Notes: generated by a model from the letters alone, not told the origin. DNA of 17,166 nucleotides from an uncultured Peptococcaceae bacterium (GCA_937988745.1 CALKAR010000245.1:1-17166), one strand, 5' to 3'; positions 1 to 7,714 are shown, counted from the stretch's first letter. Made by a program: numbers and translations.

Positions 1-1
1 G

Positions 2-709
2 ATTATTTTCCAAGATCCGTACGCATCGCTGAACCCTCGCATGACAGTTGGCGACATCATCGCCGAACCGCTGCATATCCATGGGTTGGCGAAGGGTAAA
101 GAACGTGAGAAACGGGTCCAGAAGCTGCTCGATGTGGTAGGTTTGAGCTCTTTCCACGCTCGCCGCTTCCCACACGAGTTCTCCGGTGGTCAGCGCCAGA
201 GGATCGGAATTGCCCGGGCTTTGGCGGTAAACCCAAAGTTGATTATCTGTGACGAACCAGTCTCAGCTCTGGACGTTTCGATTCAGGCACAGGTTATCAA
301 CCTTCTGCAGGACCTGCAGAAGGAATTTGGCCTGACCTATCTCTTTATTGCGCACGACTTGAGTGTTGTTAAGCATATTTCCGACCGCGTAGCTGTAATG
401 TACCTGGGCAAGATTGTGGAGCTTGCAGACAAAGAACGCTTATATGCAAATCCAAAGCATCCTTACACGCAAGCGCTGCTGTCGGCCATCCCTATTGCCG
501 ACCCCACAGTCAAGAAAGAGCGCATTATCTTGAAGGGCGACGTGCCCAGCCCGATCAATCCGCCATCGGGATGCCGGTTCCATACCCGCTGCCCATACGC
601 GATGGACATCTGTAAGCAGGTAGAACCGGAGTTTATCGATACAGGTGATGGACACTTTGTGGCTTGTCATCTGCATCCGGCTGCGGAAACTGCGGAAAAA
701 GCACATTAA
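2..709 (+). CDS. OppF/DppF-type peptide ABC transporter ATP-binding protein (5' truncated)
   Basis: This is the 3' part of a cytoplasmic ATPase subunit that would power an oligopeptide/dipeptide (or nickel) importer. The reading frame is already open at base 2, before the first ATG at 41. It begins with the Q-loop region IIFQDPYASLNPRM, so the Walker A motif and true start lie upstream of the window. Visible next are the ABC signature FSGGQRQRIGIARAL (about 179-223), Walker B LIICDEP (about 241-261) followed by the D-loop SALD, and the H-loop histidine in FIAHDLS. The C-terminus has the oligo_HPY extension (PSPINPPSGCRFHTRCP with a further cysteine after it) that is typical of OppD/OppF/DppF and absent from most other ABC ATPases. 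OppF/DppF usually follows OppD/DppD, so the rest of the transporter is expected upstream. The substrate cannot be told from this subunit. Confidence 0.93.
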   Translation: MIFQDPYASLNPRMTVGDIIAEPLHIHGLAKGKEREKRVQKLLDVVGLSSFHARRFPHEFSGGQRQRIGIARALAVNPKLIICDEPVSALDVSIQAQVINLLQDLQKEFGLTYLFIAHDLSVVKHISDRVAVMYLGKIVELADKERLYANPKHPYTQALLSAIPIADPTVKKERIILKGDVPSPINPPSGCRFHTRCPYAMDICKQVEPEFIDTGDGHFVACHLHPAAETAEKAH

Positions 710-713
710 GGAC

Positions 714-742
714 TTGCAACTCCAGCGGTTATATGCTAATAT
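714..742 (+). promoter_or_regulatory. Sigma-A-type promoter of the glp-like operon
   Basis: A -35 box TTGCAA (714-719) is separated by exactly 17 bp from a -10 box TAATAT (737-742). The bases TGC just before the -10 box form an extended -10 element. Transcription would start near 749. The promoter lies inside a nested dyad (726-769) that could be an operator. Confidence 0.65.
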
Positions 743-769
743 TTAAATATAAAAAGCAATCTATAACCG
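726..769. repeat. Nested inverted repeat over the glp-like promoter
   Basis: CGGTTATA (726-733) is repeated inverted as TATAACCG (762-769). Inside it TGCT (734-737) mirrors AGCA (755-758). At the core ATATTTAAATAT (739-750) is a perfect 12-bp palindrome. The three dyads are nearly concentric and cover the -10 box and the probable start site. This resembles a repressor operator, but no regulator can be named from the sequence. Confidence 0.45.
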
Positions 770-787
770 TTGGGACGGGAGAAAAGG

Positions 788-838
788 AGAGTCCAACAAC
801 GGGGTGTTTGACGCACCCAGTTGTCGGGCTCTTTTCTT
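788..838 (+). terminator. Intrinsic terminator in the leader of the glp-like operon (candidate GlpP-type antitermination site)
   Basis: Bases 788-806 pair with 814-832 around a 7-nt loop. The pairs include GGGTG/CACCC at the top, CAACA/TGTTG in the middle and AGAG/CTCT at the base, with two mismatches and one G-T pair. The stem is followed by TTTTCTT. The hairpin lies between the operon promoter and the first gene, so read-through must be regulated or partial. In Bacillus subtilis, GlpP with glycerol-3-phosphate prevents termination in the glpD leader. The gene content here makes the same logic plausible, but GlpP binding is inferred. The hairpin may also end the upstream ABC transporter transcript. 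Confidence 0.75.
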
Positions 839-868
839 ATGCCAAAAATTAGGTAGGAGGGTAAACCC

Positions 869-2338
869 ATGAGTGGGAAAAGCAAGCTGACTGTAGATGT
901 GGCCATCATCGGTGGCGGAATCATCGGTACGGCCACAGCCCGGGAGCTGAGCAAATACCAGCTGAAAGTTGTAGTAATTGAAAAGGAAGCCGAAGTGGGC
1001 TGGGGCACAACCAAGGCTAACAGTGGTATTGTGCACGCTGGTTTCCATGAAGAACCTGGCACTCTGAAGGCAAAATACTGTTTCCCCGGGAACCAGATGT
1101 TTCCCCAGCTTTGTGACGAGCTGGATGTATGCTTCGAGCAAAATGGTATCTTGATGGTTGCTCGGAATGAAGAAGAATGGGAAACTGTTCAGAAGTACTA
1201 TGAACGGGGCAAGGAGCGGGGAGTACCATTAGAACTCCTGAGTGGCGAAGAAGCTCGGGCATTAGAACCAGAGCTGTCTGAAGACATCGTCGGTGCTCTG
1301 TACGCTCCCGAGGGCGGCAGTGTTATGCCTTTTGAACTGGCTGCGGCTCTGATGGAAAATGCGATTTACAATGGTGTTGAACTTCTGACCAACAGCCCGG
1401 TGATCGGTGCTCGTGTTGAAGACGGCAAGAAGATTCTAGAAACGCCATTTAATATCGTTGAAGCTGGTGTGGTTATCAACGCCGCTGGATTGTTTACTGA
1501 TGAAATTGCCCGTATGTTCGGCGATGATTACTTCACCATCAAACCCCGCAAGGGTGAAGAATATCTCTTTGACCTGGATACCAAGAACATGGTGAAGCGT
1601 ACCATCTTCCCGGTACCGTCCAAGGTATCTAAGGGTATCCTGGTAATTCCTACCGCCGAAGGCAACCTCATGATGGGCCCAACCGGCGATGACGTTGAAG
1701 AAAAAGAAGACCTGACCACCACAAGAGACGGCTTCGAACGGATTTTGGATGGTGCCAGAAGCCTCGTACCCGGAATCAACCCACGGAAAATTATTGCCCA
1801 GTTTGCTGGAGTACGGGCTGCAAGCGATCGGGGAGACTTTATTGTCGAGCATTCTCCTAATGTTCCTGGACTCATTCATCTTGCTGGTATGGAATCCCCA
1901 GGCTTGACAGCTGCACCTGCGATTGCCGTTGATGCTGTTCGTCTTGTGGAAGAAGCAGGTTTGAAATTGGTTCCGAAAGAGGACTTCCAGCCTCGCCGGG
2001 AAAACATCGTGCGTTTTCGGTCTCTGTCTCGCGAAGAACAAGATCGCTTGATCAAAGAAAACCCTGCTTACGGGCGCATCATCTGCCGCTGTGAGCAAGT
2101 CACAGAAGGTGAGATTGTTGATGCTATCCATCGGGGTGCTCGGACTTTGGATGGAATCAAGTTCAGAGCTCGCGCCGGCGCAGGCCGCTGCCAAGGTGGC
2201 TTCTGCCAGCCTATCGTAATGGCGATTATTGCTCGGGAACTGAACATCCCGCTGGAACAAGTGACCAAGCGTGGACCTGGTTCGGAACAAGTCCTCTTTA
2301 AGGCAAAGGAACTTCTCTCAGGAGGGATCGCACAGTGA
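869..2338 (+). CDS. GlpA/GlpO-like FAD-dependent glycerol-3-phosphate dehydrogenase with BFD-type [2Fe-2S] domain
   Basis: This 489-aa flavoprotein has the DAO fold. The N-terminal FAD-binding motif is VAIIGGGIIGTATARELS (about residues 11-28), followed by a TTKANSGIVHAGF stretch typical of glycerol-3-phosphate dehydrogenases and L-2-hydroxyglutarate oxidases. Residues about 400-450 form a C-terminal BFD-like Fe-S domain with C406, C408, C441 and C446 (patterns CRC and CQGGFC). The likely reaction is oxidation of glycerol-3-phosphate to dihydroxyacetone phosphate, with electrons passed to the partner proteins. An L-2-hydroxyacid substrate is the main alternative. The ATG at 869 is preceded by GTAGGAGGG at good spacing. 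The stop overlaps the next gene start (GTGA), which implies translational coupling. A leader terminator at 788-838 suggests regulated read-through. Confidence 0.85.
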   Translation: MSGKSKLTVDVAIIGGGIIGTATARELSKYQLKVVVIEKEAEVGWGTTKANSGIVHAGFHEEPGTLKAKYCFPGNQMFPQLCDELDVCFEQNGILMVARNEEEWETVQKYYERGKERGVPLELLSGEEARALEPELSEDIVGALYAPEGGSVMPFELAAALMENAIYNGVELLTNSPVIGARVEDGKKILETPFNIVEAGVVINAAGLFTDEIARMFGDDYFTIKPRKGEEYLFDLDTKNMVKRTIFPVPSKVSKGILVIPTAEGNLMMGPTGDDVEEKEDLTTTRDGFERILDGARSLVPGINPRKIIAQFAGVRAASDRGDFIVEHSPNVPGLIHLAGMESPGLTAAPAIAVDAVRLVEEAGLKLVPKEDFQPRRENIVRFRSLSREEQDRLIKENPAYGRIICRCEQVTEGEIVDAIHRGARTLDGIKFRARAGAGRCQGGFCQPIVMAIIARELNIPLEQVTKRGPGSEQVLFKAKELLSGGIAQ

Positions 2339-3600
2339 AACAGCTGTCAGTAGATGTGGCGATTATTGGTGGAGGCCCTGCTGGTTTAGCAGCCGCTCTT
2401 GCGGCACGGCAGGAAGGGGCCGAAAAGGTATTGATTATCGAGCGCAACCATGAATTGGGCGGCATCCTTCTGCAGTGCATCCACCATGGATTCGGTCTGC
2501 ACCGCTTCAAGGCGGAGCTCAGCGGGCCTGAGTATGCCCAGCGTTTTATTGACCAAGTAAAAGAAACAGACATTGAAGTCTTATTGGACACGATGGTCTT
2601 GGAGGTTACTCCCGAACGGAAACTGTATGCTGTCAACAGTGAACAGGGCATGATGGAAATCTCAGCGAAAGCTGTTATTTTAGCCATGGGCTGCCGGGAG
2701 CGCACTCGCGGTGCTCTGCAAATTCCTGGTACTCGTCCTGCAGGAATCTACTCTGCCGGTGCGGCTCAGCGATTCGTAAATATCGATGGATATATGCCTG
2801 GCAAGCGCGCCGTTATCCTCGGTTCTGGCGACATCGGCTTGATTATGGCTCGGCGCTTCACTCTGGAAGGTGCCAAGGTAGAGGCAGTTGTAGAAGTTAT
2901 GCCTTACGCCGCCGGACTTGCCCGTAACGTGGTCCAGTGCTTGGAGGACTTCGATATTCCGCTAATTCTGAAATCCACAGTTACAGAAATCCACGGCAAG
3001 GACCGCCTTGAAGCTGTAACCATTTCGGAAGTAGATGAAAAATGGAACCCGATTCCTGGTACAGAGCGGATTATTGAGTGTGATACTCTCCTCTTATCAG
3101 TAGGTTTGGTTCCTGAGAACGAGTTGTCTAGGGAAGCCGGTATCGAGCTTGATCCCGTCACTAACGGTGCTCGTGTCAATGACTACATGATGACCAGCAT
3201 TCCTGGTATTTTCGCCTGCGGTAACGTACTGCATGTGCATGACTTGGTCGATAATGTATCTAAGGAATCGGAACGGGCAGGGATGTACGCCGCTCGCTAT
3301 GCTCTCGGCAAGATGGAAACTCCCGAGAAGAAGATCAAAGTGGTTGCTGGCGAAAACGTCCGTTATGTTGTACCGCAGGAAATTTCTCTCACAGAACCAG
3401 TGGAGTTCTTTATGCGGGTGCAGAGACCTGAAGAAGACGTTACTGTCAATGTTGGTGGCGTGCGTCGTGTAAAACAGAGATCTGTACGCCCAAGCGAAAT
3501 GCTGAGCATCAAGCTGACACCTGAGCAGCTGCAGAATTTTGAGGGCGACACCTTTGTAATTGAGGTGCGTTCTAATAAGGAGGCTGAGATCAGTGCATAA
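2335..3600 (+). CDS. NAD(P)/FAD-dependent oxidoreductase, partner of the glycerol-3-phosphate dehydrogenase
   Basis: This 421-aa soluble flavoprotein belongs to the pyridine nucleotide-disulfide oxidoreductase superfamily. It has an N-terminal FAD-binding motif VAIIGGGPAGLAAALAA (about residues 7-23), a GCRERTRGALQIPGTRPAGI segment, a second dinucleotide-binding Rossmann motif VILGSGDIGL (about 160-169) and a C-terminal FAD motif GIFACGNVLHVHDLVD (about 290-305). No redox-active CxxC disulfide is seen, so it is not a classical disulfide reductase. Related proteins include HcnB and opine oxidase subunits. It probably moves electrons between the upstream dehydrogenase and NAD(P) or another carrier. 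The GTG start overlaps the previous stop by 4 nt and follows AGGAGGG. The 3' end overlaps the next start by 8 nt, so the three genes form one coupled set. Confidence 0.85.
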   Translation: MKQLSVDVAIIGGGPAGLAAALAARQEGAEKVLIIERNHELGGILLQCIHHGFGLHRFKAELSGPEYAQRFIDQVKETDIEVLLDTMVLEVTPERKLYAVNSEQGMMEISAKAVILAMGCRERTRGALQIPGTRPAGIYSAGAAQRFVNIDGYMPGKRAVILGSGDIGLIMARRFTLEGAKVEAVVEVMPYAAGLARNVVQCLEDFDIPLILKSTVTEIHGKDRLEAVTISEVDEKWNPIPGTERIIECDTLLLSVGLVPENELSREAGIELDPVTNGARVNDYMMTSIPGIFACGNVLHVHDLVDNVSKESERAGMYAARYALGKMETPEKKIKVVAGENVRYVVPQEISLTEPVEFFMRVQRPEEDVTVNVGGVRRVKQRSVRPSEMLSIKLTPEQLQNFEGDTFVIEVRSNKEAEISA

Positions 3601-3949
3601 GACTTATATCTGTACAGTCTGCCCCATGAGCTGCAGCGTAGTCCTGGAGCTGGATGAGAACAATGAAATTATCTCGCTGACAGGTAATAGATGCCCTCGG
3701 GGTAAGACCTATGTGACCAAAGAGCATACTGCTCCCGAGAGAACACTCACTACGACTATTCGTGCCATTGATGGTCAGCTCCCACTGCTGCCAGTGCGCA
3801 CTGACAAGCCCATTCCTAAGGAAATGGTAATGGAAGCAATGAAGGCTACCGCTGAGCTGTCAGTGAAAGCTCCCGTAAGAATGGGCGATGTAATCGTAGA
3901 AAACTTCTTAGGTACTGGCGCTAATTTGGTAGCAAGCCGAGACATCTAA
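3593..3949 (+). CDS. DUF1667 family four-cysteine protein
   Basis: The preferred start is GTG at 3593, giving 118 aa. AAGGAGG lies 9 nt upstream, and the start overlaps the previous stop in GTGCATAA. An earlier in-frame ATG at 3560 lies deep inside the preceding gene. The N-terminus carries C7, C10 and C14 (CTVCPMSC) and C34 in NRCPRG, a pattern that could bind an Fe-S cluster or zinc. The family is known mainly as the third gene beside the GlpA-like and NAD(P)/FAD oxidoreductase pair in Firmicutes and Thermotogae. Its biochemical role is not established; electron transfer within the complex is an inference from the cysteines and the context. Confidence 0.85.
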   Translation: MHKTYICTVCPMSCSVVLELDENNEIISLTGNRCPRGKTYVTKEHTAPERTLTTTIRAIDGQLPLLPVRTDKPIPKEMVMEAMKATAELSVKAPVRMGDVIVENFLGTGANLVASRDI

Positions 3950-3971
3950 TAAGCAGAAAAAGTAATTTGAA

Positions 3972-3999
3972 AGGGCCGCTGGTGCGGCCCTAATTTTTT
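3972..3999 (+). terminator. Intrinsic terminator of the glp-like operon, overlapping the end of the convergent chemoreceptor gene
   Basis: AGGGCCGC (3972-3979) and GCGGCCCT (3984-3991) form a perfect 8-bp GC-rich stem with a TGGT loop, followed by AATTTTTT. The 3' arm overlaps the stop codon of the minus-strand gene (3990-3992). On the minus strand the same stem is followed by TTTCAAATTACTTTTT, so it may also work, less well, for the convergent transcript. Confidence 0.88.
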
Positions 4000-5993
4000 C
4001 CATATTCGCTGATGATGTGTTCCAGATCGCCAGCCATATCTGCCAGACTCTGGCTCGCTGCCGCCGTTTCTTCGGCACTGGCGGCTGTCTGCTGCGTAAT
4101 TTCGCTGATGGATTCGAAAAGCTCCACCGCTGCGCCAGTTCGTTTGGTCTGCTCTACCGAAGCTCGGGCGATGGCGTCAACTAACTCCGCTGTAGCCTGC
4201 ACGGCTTCGTGTATCTCAGCCAAGGAAGTGTTTACTCTGCCTACTAGTTCGCGCCCTTGGTTGACACTAGCAAGAGAGGACTGGGCTTCCGAATGAATGC
4301 TGGCAAGGACGTTTTGGATTTCTTGAGTTGCATCCTTAGAACGCTCAGCAAGTTCACGCACTTCTTCTGCAACCACAGCGAAGCCTCTGCCATTTTCACC
4401 TGCCCGTGCTGCTTCAATCGCGGCATTCAAAGCTAATAGGTTGGTTTGATCGGCAATATCCTGGATGATTCGTAGGATATCTTCAATCTGGACCATCTGC
4501 TCACTCAGACTGCCGACAGTTTCCCGGATTTGAGCCATGCCGTGCATGGCTGCGGCGGCATCAGATTGGCCTTCTTCTGCTTCCTTAATGGCGGAAGCAG
4601 CCAATTTGCGGGCTTTTTGTGCCTGCTGATCGATGTCCTCCATAGCGCGATTCATCGCTTCGATCTGTTCTGTACCAGCTTGTACATCTTGTGCCTGATT
4701 TTGAGTGCCAGCTGCAATCTCTTCCATGCCAGCGCTGATCTGCTGGCTGGCTGATGCAACATCTGTCGCTGCATCATGTACCTTTTTCAGCAGCCTGGCT
4801 AAGTTGGTGGTCAGGTGATTCATCGCATCGGCCAGCGCTGCGATTTCTGGATCCAGGCGGTGCTGCGGCCTAAACTGACGCAGCTGACCGCGGGAAGCCT
4901 CTTCGGCATGTTCTGCCAGCTGCCTGATAGGCAGGGCGATACGGCTGGCAGACAGGGCACTGACCAGACATATAAAGACAAGCCCCAACGCGGTGACCAC
5001 ATACGTTATCTTTTTGACGTTATTGATTTGGGCAAGAGCCAGCGCGGCAGGTTGAGCTATGCGGATTTCCCAACTAAATTCCGCATCAGTCTCTGGATCG
5101 ACGGCTGTACGAGCTGCGATAACCGGGCTTCCGTCGAGCCCAGTGCCCCTACCCCAAAAGTCTGTCTGAGTATCTAAAACGATCACAGCCGGGGACTCCT
5201 CGATAGTTTCAGCGGTCTCCAAATTGGCATCCTGCCGGAGGGTAAGAATCGGCTCTCCATTCTGCAGGACCTGCAATTGACCGCCGCTGATGCGGTCGAC
5301 CACTGGAATCAGTGCGTCGCTGATAAAGGACAAGGGAACTATGCCGCGGACTACGCCGATGGGATTACCTGTGGCGATTCTGACAATCGGCGCACTGATC
5401 ACGATGCCCATAGCGTCCAGTGATGGTACGTACTGTACTTCACTTATGAAGAGACCATCTTCGAGCGCCCTTTGGAACCATTGAGCTTCGGTATGTATAA
5501 AGCGCTCGGGCCGGCTGCTGGCAGCCAGAGTCCACCCCTCGAGGTTGGTGGCAAGCAGCTCGGCGAAAATGGGGAAGTCGCGCACCATATCCTCGAGAAA
5601 GGTCTGTGTTCTATTATTGGCAGCCAAATTCCTGGTGGCGTCCATGATCCGTTCTAGTTCGGCTGGGCTCATATCTTGGGTAATGCCATGGCTGCTCATT
5701 GCTTGAGTCGGACGCAGTACAACCAGCTGCTCCAGGGAGGGATTGGTTCCCAAGAATACGATTTGATTAACCGCATCTTCGATGCGTTCATTGAGCTGTT
5801 CCAGAGCTGTTTGAGCTTGACCGGTGAATGAACTTCCAACCGTTTCAAAGACCGCTTGTTCAGCTTGGAACATAAACAAGAGCGCCACTACCACCAAGGG
5901 TAGCAGAGCAACTGTCGCTGCGGTTAATATCAAGCGAGTGCGGAATGTTAAACGTTTTCTGTTCAAGGTACGTCTGCTATGTGTGGTTTTCAT
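3990..5993 (-). CDS. Methyl-accepting chemotaxis protein (Cache-HAMP-MCP signal)
   Basis: This transmembrane chemoreceptor of 667 aa senses an external ligand and controls the CheA/CheW kinase. The order is: basic N-terminus, TM1 (about residues 20-42), an extracellular region of about 280 aa that looks like a dCache domain (blocks such as NLEGWTLAAS and PIGVVRGIVPLSFI), TM2 (about 326-347), a HAMP domain starting at ALPIRQLAEHAEEASRG, and the long signalling coiled coil. The hairpin tip NLLALNAAIEAARAGENGRG (about 515-535) is the family hallmark. There is no CheR-binding pentapeptide at the C-terminus. I chose the ATG at 5993 because GGAGGA (6006-6001) lies 7 nt upstream. The longer frame from 6158 would add 55 residues with no ribosome binding site and would overlap the scfA promoter. 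The ligand is unknown. Confidence 0.95.
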   Translation of the reverse strand: MKTTHSRRTLNRKRLTFRTRLILTAATVALLPLVVVALLFMFQAEQAVFETVGSSFTGQAQTALEQLNERIEDAVNQIVFLGTNPSLEQLVVLRPTQAMSSHGITQDMSPAELERIMDATRNLAANNRTQTFLEDMVRDFPIFAELLATNLEGWTLAASSRPERFIHTEAQWFQRALEDGLFISEVQYVPSLDAMGIVISAPIVRIATGNPIGVVRGIVPLSFISDALIPVVDRISGGQLQVLQNGEPILTLRQDANLETAETIEESPAVIVLDTQTDFWGRGTGLDGSPVIAARTAVDPETDAEFSWEIRIAQPAALALAQINNVKKITYVVTALGLVFICLVSALSASRIALPIRQLAEHAEEASRGQLRQFRPQHRLDPEIAALADAMNHLTTNLARLLKKVHDAATDVASASQQISAGMEEIAAGTQNQAQDVQAGTEQIEAMNRAMEDIDQQAQKARKLAASAIKEAEEGQSDAAAAMHGMAQIRETVGSLSEQMVQIEDILRIIQDIADQTNLLALNAAIEAARAGENGRGFAVVAEEVRELAERSKDATQEIQNVLASIHSEAQSSLASVNQGRELVGRVNTSLAEIHEAVQATAELVDAIARASVEQTKRTGAAVELFESISEITQQTAASAEETAAASQSLADMAGDLEHIISEYGKN

Positions 5994-6076
5994 CAAGAAA
6001 TCCTCCATTTCGACCGGATTGATTTGTATAATACTATAAATGGTAGAAAATCCCCTGCTCGCTGTAAGTATTTGTT

Positions 6077-6105
6077 TTGCCATTCCTTCCCTGATGTGGT
6101 AGTAT
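6077..6105 (+). promoter_or_regulatory. Candidate sigma-A promoter for scfA
   Basis: TTGCCA (6077-6082) is followed 17 bp later by TAGTAT (6100-6105). A TGG triplet just before the -10 box makes an extended -10 element. The start would be near 6112, leaving a leader of about 29 nt before scfA. The intergenic region 5994-6140 is divergent; I see no clear promoter for the minus-strand chemoreceptor in it. Confidence 0.5.
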
Positions 6106-6140
6106 ATTAACAGACATTGGCGAAGAAAGGTGGTTGTGGG

Positions 6141-6287
6141 ATGAAGGAAAGAAAACATATTCGCACCTTGTCTGGGACTGCATTAGGCAAGACCCTGATA
6201 ACAGGTGGCTGCGGCGAGTGCCAAACTTCGTGTCAGTCCGCATGCAAAACTTCTTGCACAGTTGGCAACCAAGCTTGTGAACGGTAA
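6141..6287 (+). CDS. scfA: SCIFF six-cysteine ranthipeptide precursor
   Basis: This small 48-aa gene encodes the precursor of the SCIFF (six cysteines in forty-five residues) ranthipeptide. The cysteines are C24, C27, C31, C35, C39 and C46, in the almost invariant family core GGCGECQTSCQSACKTSC followed by TVGNQACER. The leader (residues 1-22, MKERKHIRTLSG onward) is basic and has the HIRTL block expected for recognition by the maturase. The ATG follows AAAGGTGG with a 7-nt gap. The radical SAM enzyme gene follows after 65 nt, as is usual for this family. In the characterised Clostridium thermocellum pair, the enzyme links a cysteine sulfur to a threonine carbon. T29, T37 and T40 are the possible acceptors here. 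The biological role of SCIFF is not settled; links to quorum sensing and regulation have been proposed. Confidence 0.96.
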   Translation: MKERKHIRTLSGTALGKTLITGGCGECQTSCQSACKTSCTVGNQACER

Positions 6288-6294
6288 AACACAC

Positions 6295-6326
6295 AGCAAC
6301 CTTCACCTATCGAAGGTTGCTCTTTT
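6295..6326 (+). terminator. Attenuator-like hairpin between scfA and scfB
   Basis: AGCAACCTTC (6295-6304) and GAAGGTTGCT (6312-6321) form a perfect 10-bp stem with a 7-nt loop, followed by CTTTT. The short U tract suggests partial termination. This would give more precursor mRNA than enzyme mRNA, or would stabilise the 3' end of the scfA message. Confidence 0.7.
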
Positions 6327-6352
6327 GAACTTTGGGGACGGAGTGAGTAGAG

Positions 6353-7714
6353 TTGCTGCTTGATAAATCATGTGTGCACCGCTTCAGCCAGGGCGGGCAG
6401 TACATAGTAGTAGATGGAAACTCAGGTGCGGTTCATTTGCTGGATGAGGCCGCCTTTAATGTGGTCGGCCGGATTCTTTCTGAACCTGATGTTACCACTA
6501 AGGATAATATTGGGGCGCTCACCTGGGAAAAGGCAGAGGAGCAGGAAGCGGCTCAAGAGGTACTTGAGCTTATTGATGAAGGCCTGCTGTTTAGTCCTGA
6601 TTTAACTGAAGTGCCCCCCCGCCAAGACACGGTAGTCAAGGCTCTTTGTCTGAATGTGGCCCACGACTGCAATATGCGCTGTCAATACTGCTTTGCCGAC
6701 ACCGGTGATTTCGGCGGAGCACGTGAACTGATGCCGCTTGAGGTAGCCAAGCAGGCAGTAGACTTCATTATTGAAGCGTCGAAGCACCGCACTAACTGCG
6801 AAATTGACTTTTTTGGCGGTGAGCCGCTCTTAAACTGGGATGTGGTGAAGGAAACAGTGGCCTATGCCCGTGAGCGGGAAAAGGAAACCGGTAAAGTATT
6901 TCGCTTTACTATTACCACCAATGGTCTGGGACTTACGCCTGAAATTGCGGAGTTTATCAATGAAAATATGTACAACGTTGTGCTGAGCATTGACGGACGC
7001 AAGCAGATCAATGATCACATGCGGCGTACTGTTTCAGGCAATGGCTCGGTGTATGACATCATCGTGCCTAAGTTCCAGGAAATGAAGCGTCTCAGAAATG
7101 GCCGCAGCTACTACGTACGGGGGACTTTCACTGCTAATAACCTAGATTTCGCTGCAGATGTGGCCCACCTCAATGATTTAGGCTTTGATGAGATCTCCAT
7201 GGAACCAGTAGTGGCAGAAGATGGGGAACCCTATGCCCTCACTGAAGAGCATCTGCCGAAGATCTTAGAAGAATACGAGCGTCTGGCGGAGCTTTTCTTA
7301 GAGCGCTATCAAACTGATAAACGGTTTAATTTCTTCCACTTCAATGTGGAGCTGAAAAAGGGCCCCTGTCTTTATAAGCGGCTGTCTGGCTGCGGTGCTG
7401 GATTTGAATATTTAGCTGTGGCACCAGACGGCAGGCTCTACCCCTGTCACCAATTCGTGGGTCAAGATGAATTTGCGGTTGGGAGTGTAACTGAAGGCCT
7501 GGTCAACACAGAGCTTTCTAACACACTTAAAGACAGCCACGTGCTCAACAAGCCGGTCTGTAAGACCTGCTGGGCGAAATACTACTGCAGCGGCGGCTGT
7601 CATGCCAACAATCTGTTCCATGCCGGGTCGCTTACTGAACCTTATAAAATCAGCTGCGAGATGGAAAAGAAACGGCTGGAGTGCGCATTTTTCATACAGG
7701 CTAGTTTGCTGTAG
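6353..7714 (+). CDS. scfB: SCIFF radical SAM maturase (thioether-forming, SPASM domain)
   Basis: This 453-aa cytoplasmic enzyme installs thioether crosslinks in the ScfA peptide. The N-terminal region (to about residue 90) resembles a peptide-recognition domain and has the family block YIVVDGNSGAVHLLDEAA. The radical SAM motif CNMRCQYC supplies C106, C110 and C113 for the SAM-binding [4Fe-4S] cluster, followed by the GGEPLLNW motif. The C-terminal SPASM/twitch part is rich in cysteine (C339, C347, C365, C403, C406, C412, C416, C435, C444) and should bind two auxiliary clusters. The TTG at 6353 has GGAG 9 nt upstream. A GTG at 6374 lies nearer to the usual family N-terminus but has no ribosome binding site. 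The adjacent scfA gene makes the assignment secure. Confidence 0.95.
   Translation: MLLDKSCVHRFSQGGQYIVVDGNSGAVHLLDEAAFNVVGRILSEPDVTTKDNIGALTWEKAEEQEAAQEVLELIDEGLLFSPDLTEVPPRQDTVVKALCLNVAHDCNMRCQYCFADTGDFGGARELMPLEVAKQAVDFIIEASKHRTNCEIDFFGGEPLLNWDVVKETVAYAREREKETGKVFRFTITTNGLGLTPEIAEFINENMYNVVLSIDGRKQINDHMRRTVSGNGSVYDIIVPKFQEMKRLRNGRSYYVRGTFTANNLDFAADVAHLNDLGFDEISMEPVVAEDGEPYALTEEHLPKILEEYERLAELFLERYQTDKRFNFFHFNVELKKGPCLYKRLSGCGAGFEYLAVAPDGRLYPCHQFVGQDEFAVGSVTEGLVNTELSNTLKDSHVLNKPVCKTCWAKYYCSGGCHANNLFHAGSLTEPYKISCEMEKKRLECAFFIQASLL

Noticed and set aside
301..323. Perfect 11-bp inverted repeat with a 1-nt centre inside the ABC transporter gene
   Set aside because: It falls on codons for the conserved LLQDLQKE segment, with two CTGCAG steps, and has no T tract or regulatory context. 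Chance from codon choice is the simplest explanation.
4012..5657. Several plus-strand open frames opposite the chemoreceptor gene
   Set aside because: They are mirror frames of a conserved, clearly coding minus-strand gene, have no ribosome binding sites, and their products show no recognisable features.
5994..6158. Longer N-terminus for the chemoreceptor from ATG 6158
   Set aside because: It would add 55 residues unlike any receptor N-terminus, has no ribosome binding site, and overlaps the scfA promoter and start. ATG 5993 has GGAGGA 7 nt upstream and directly precedes the basic segment and TM1.
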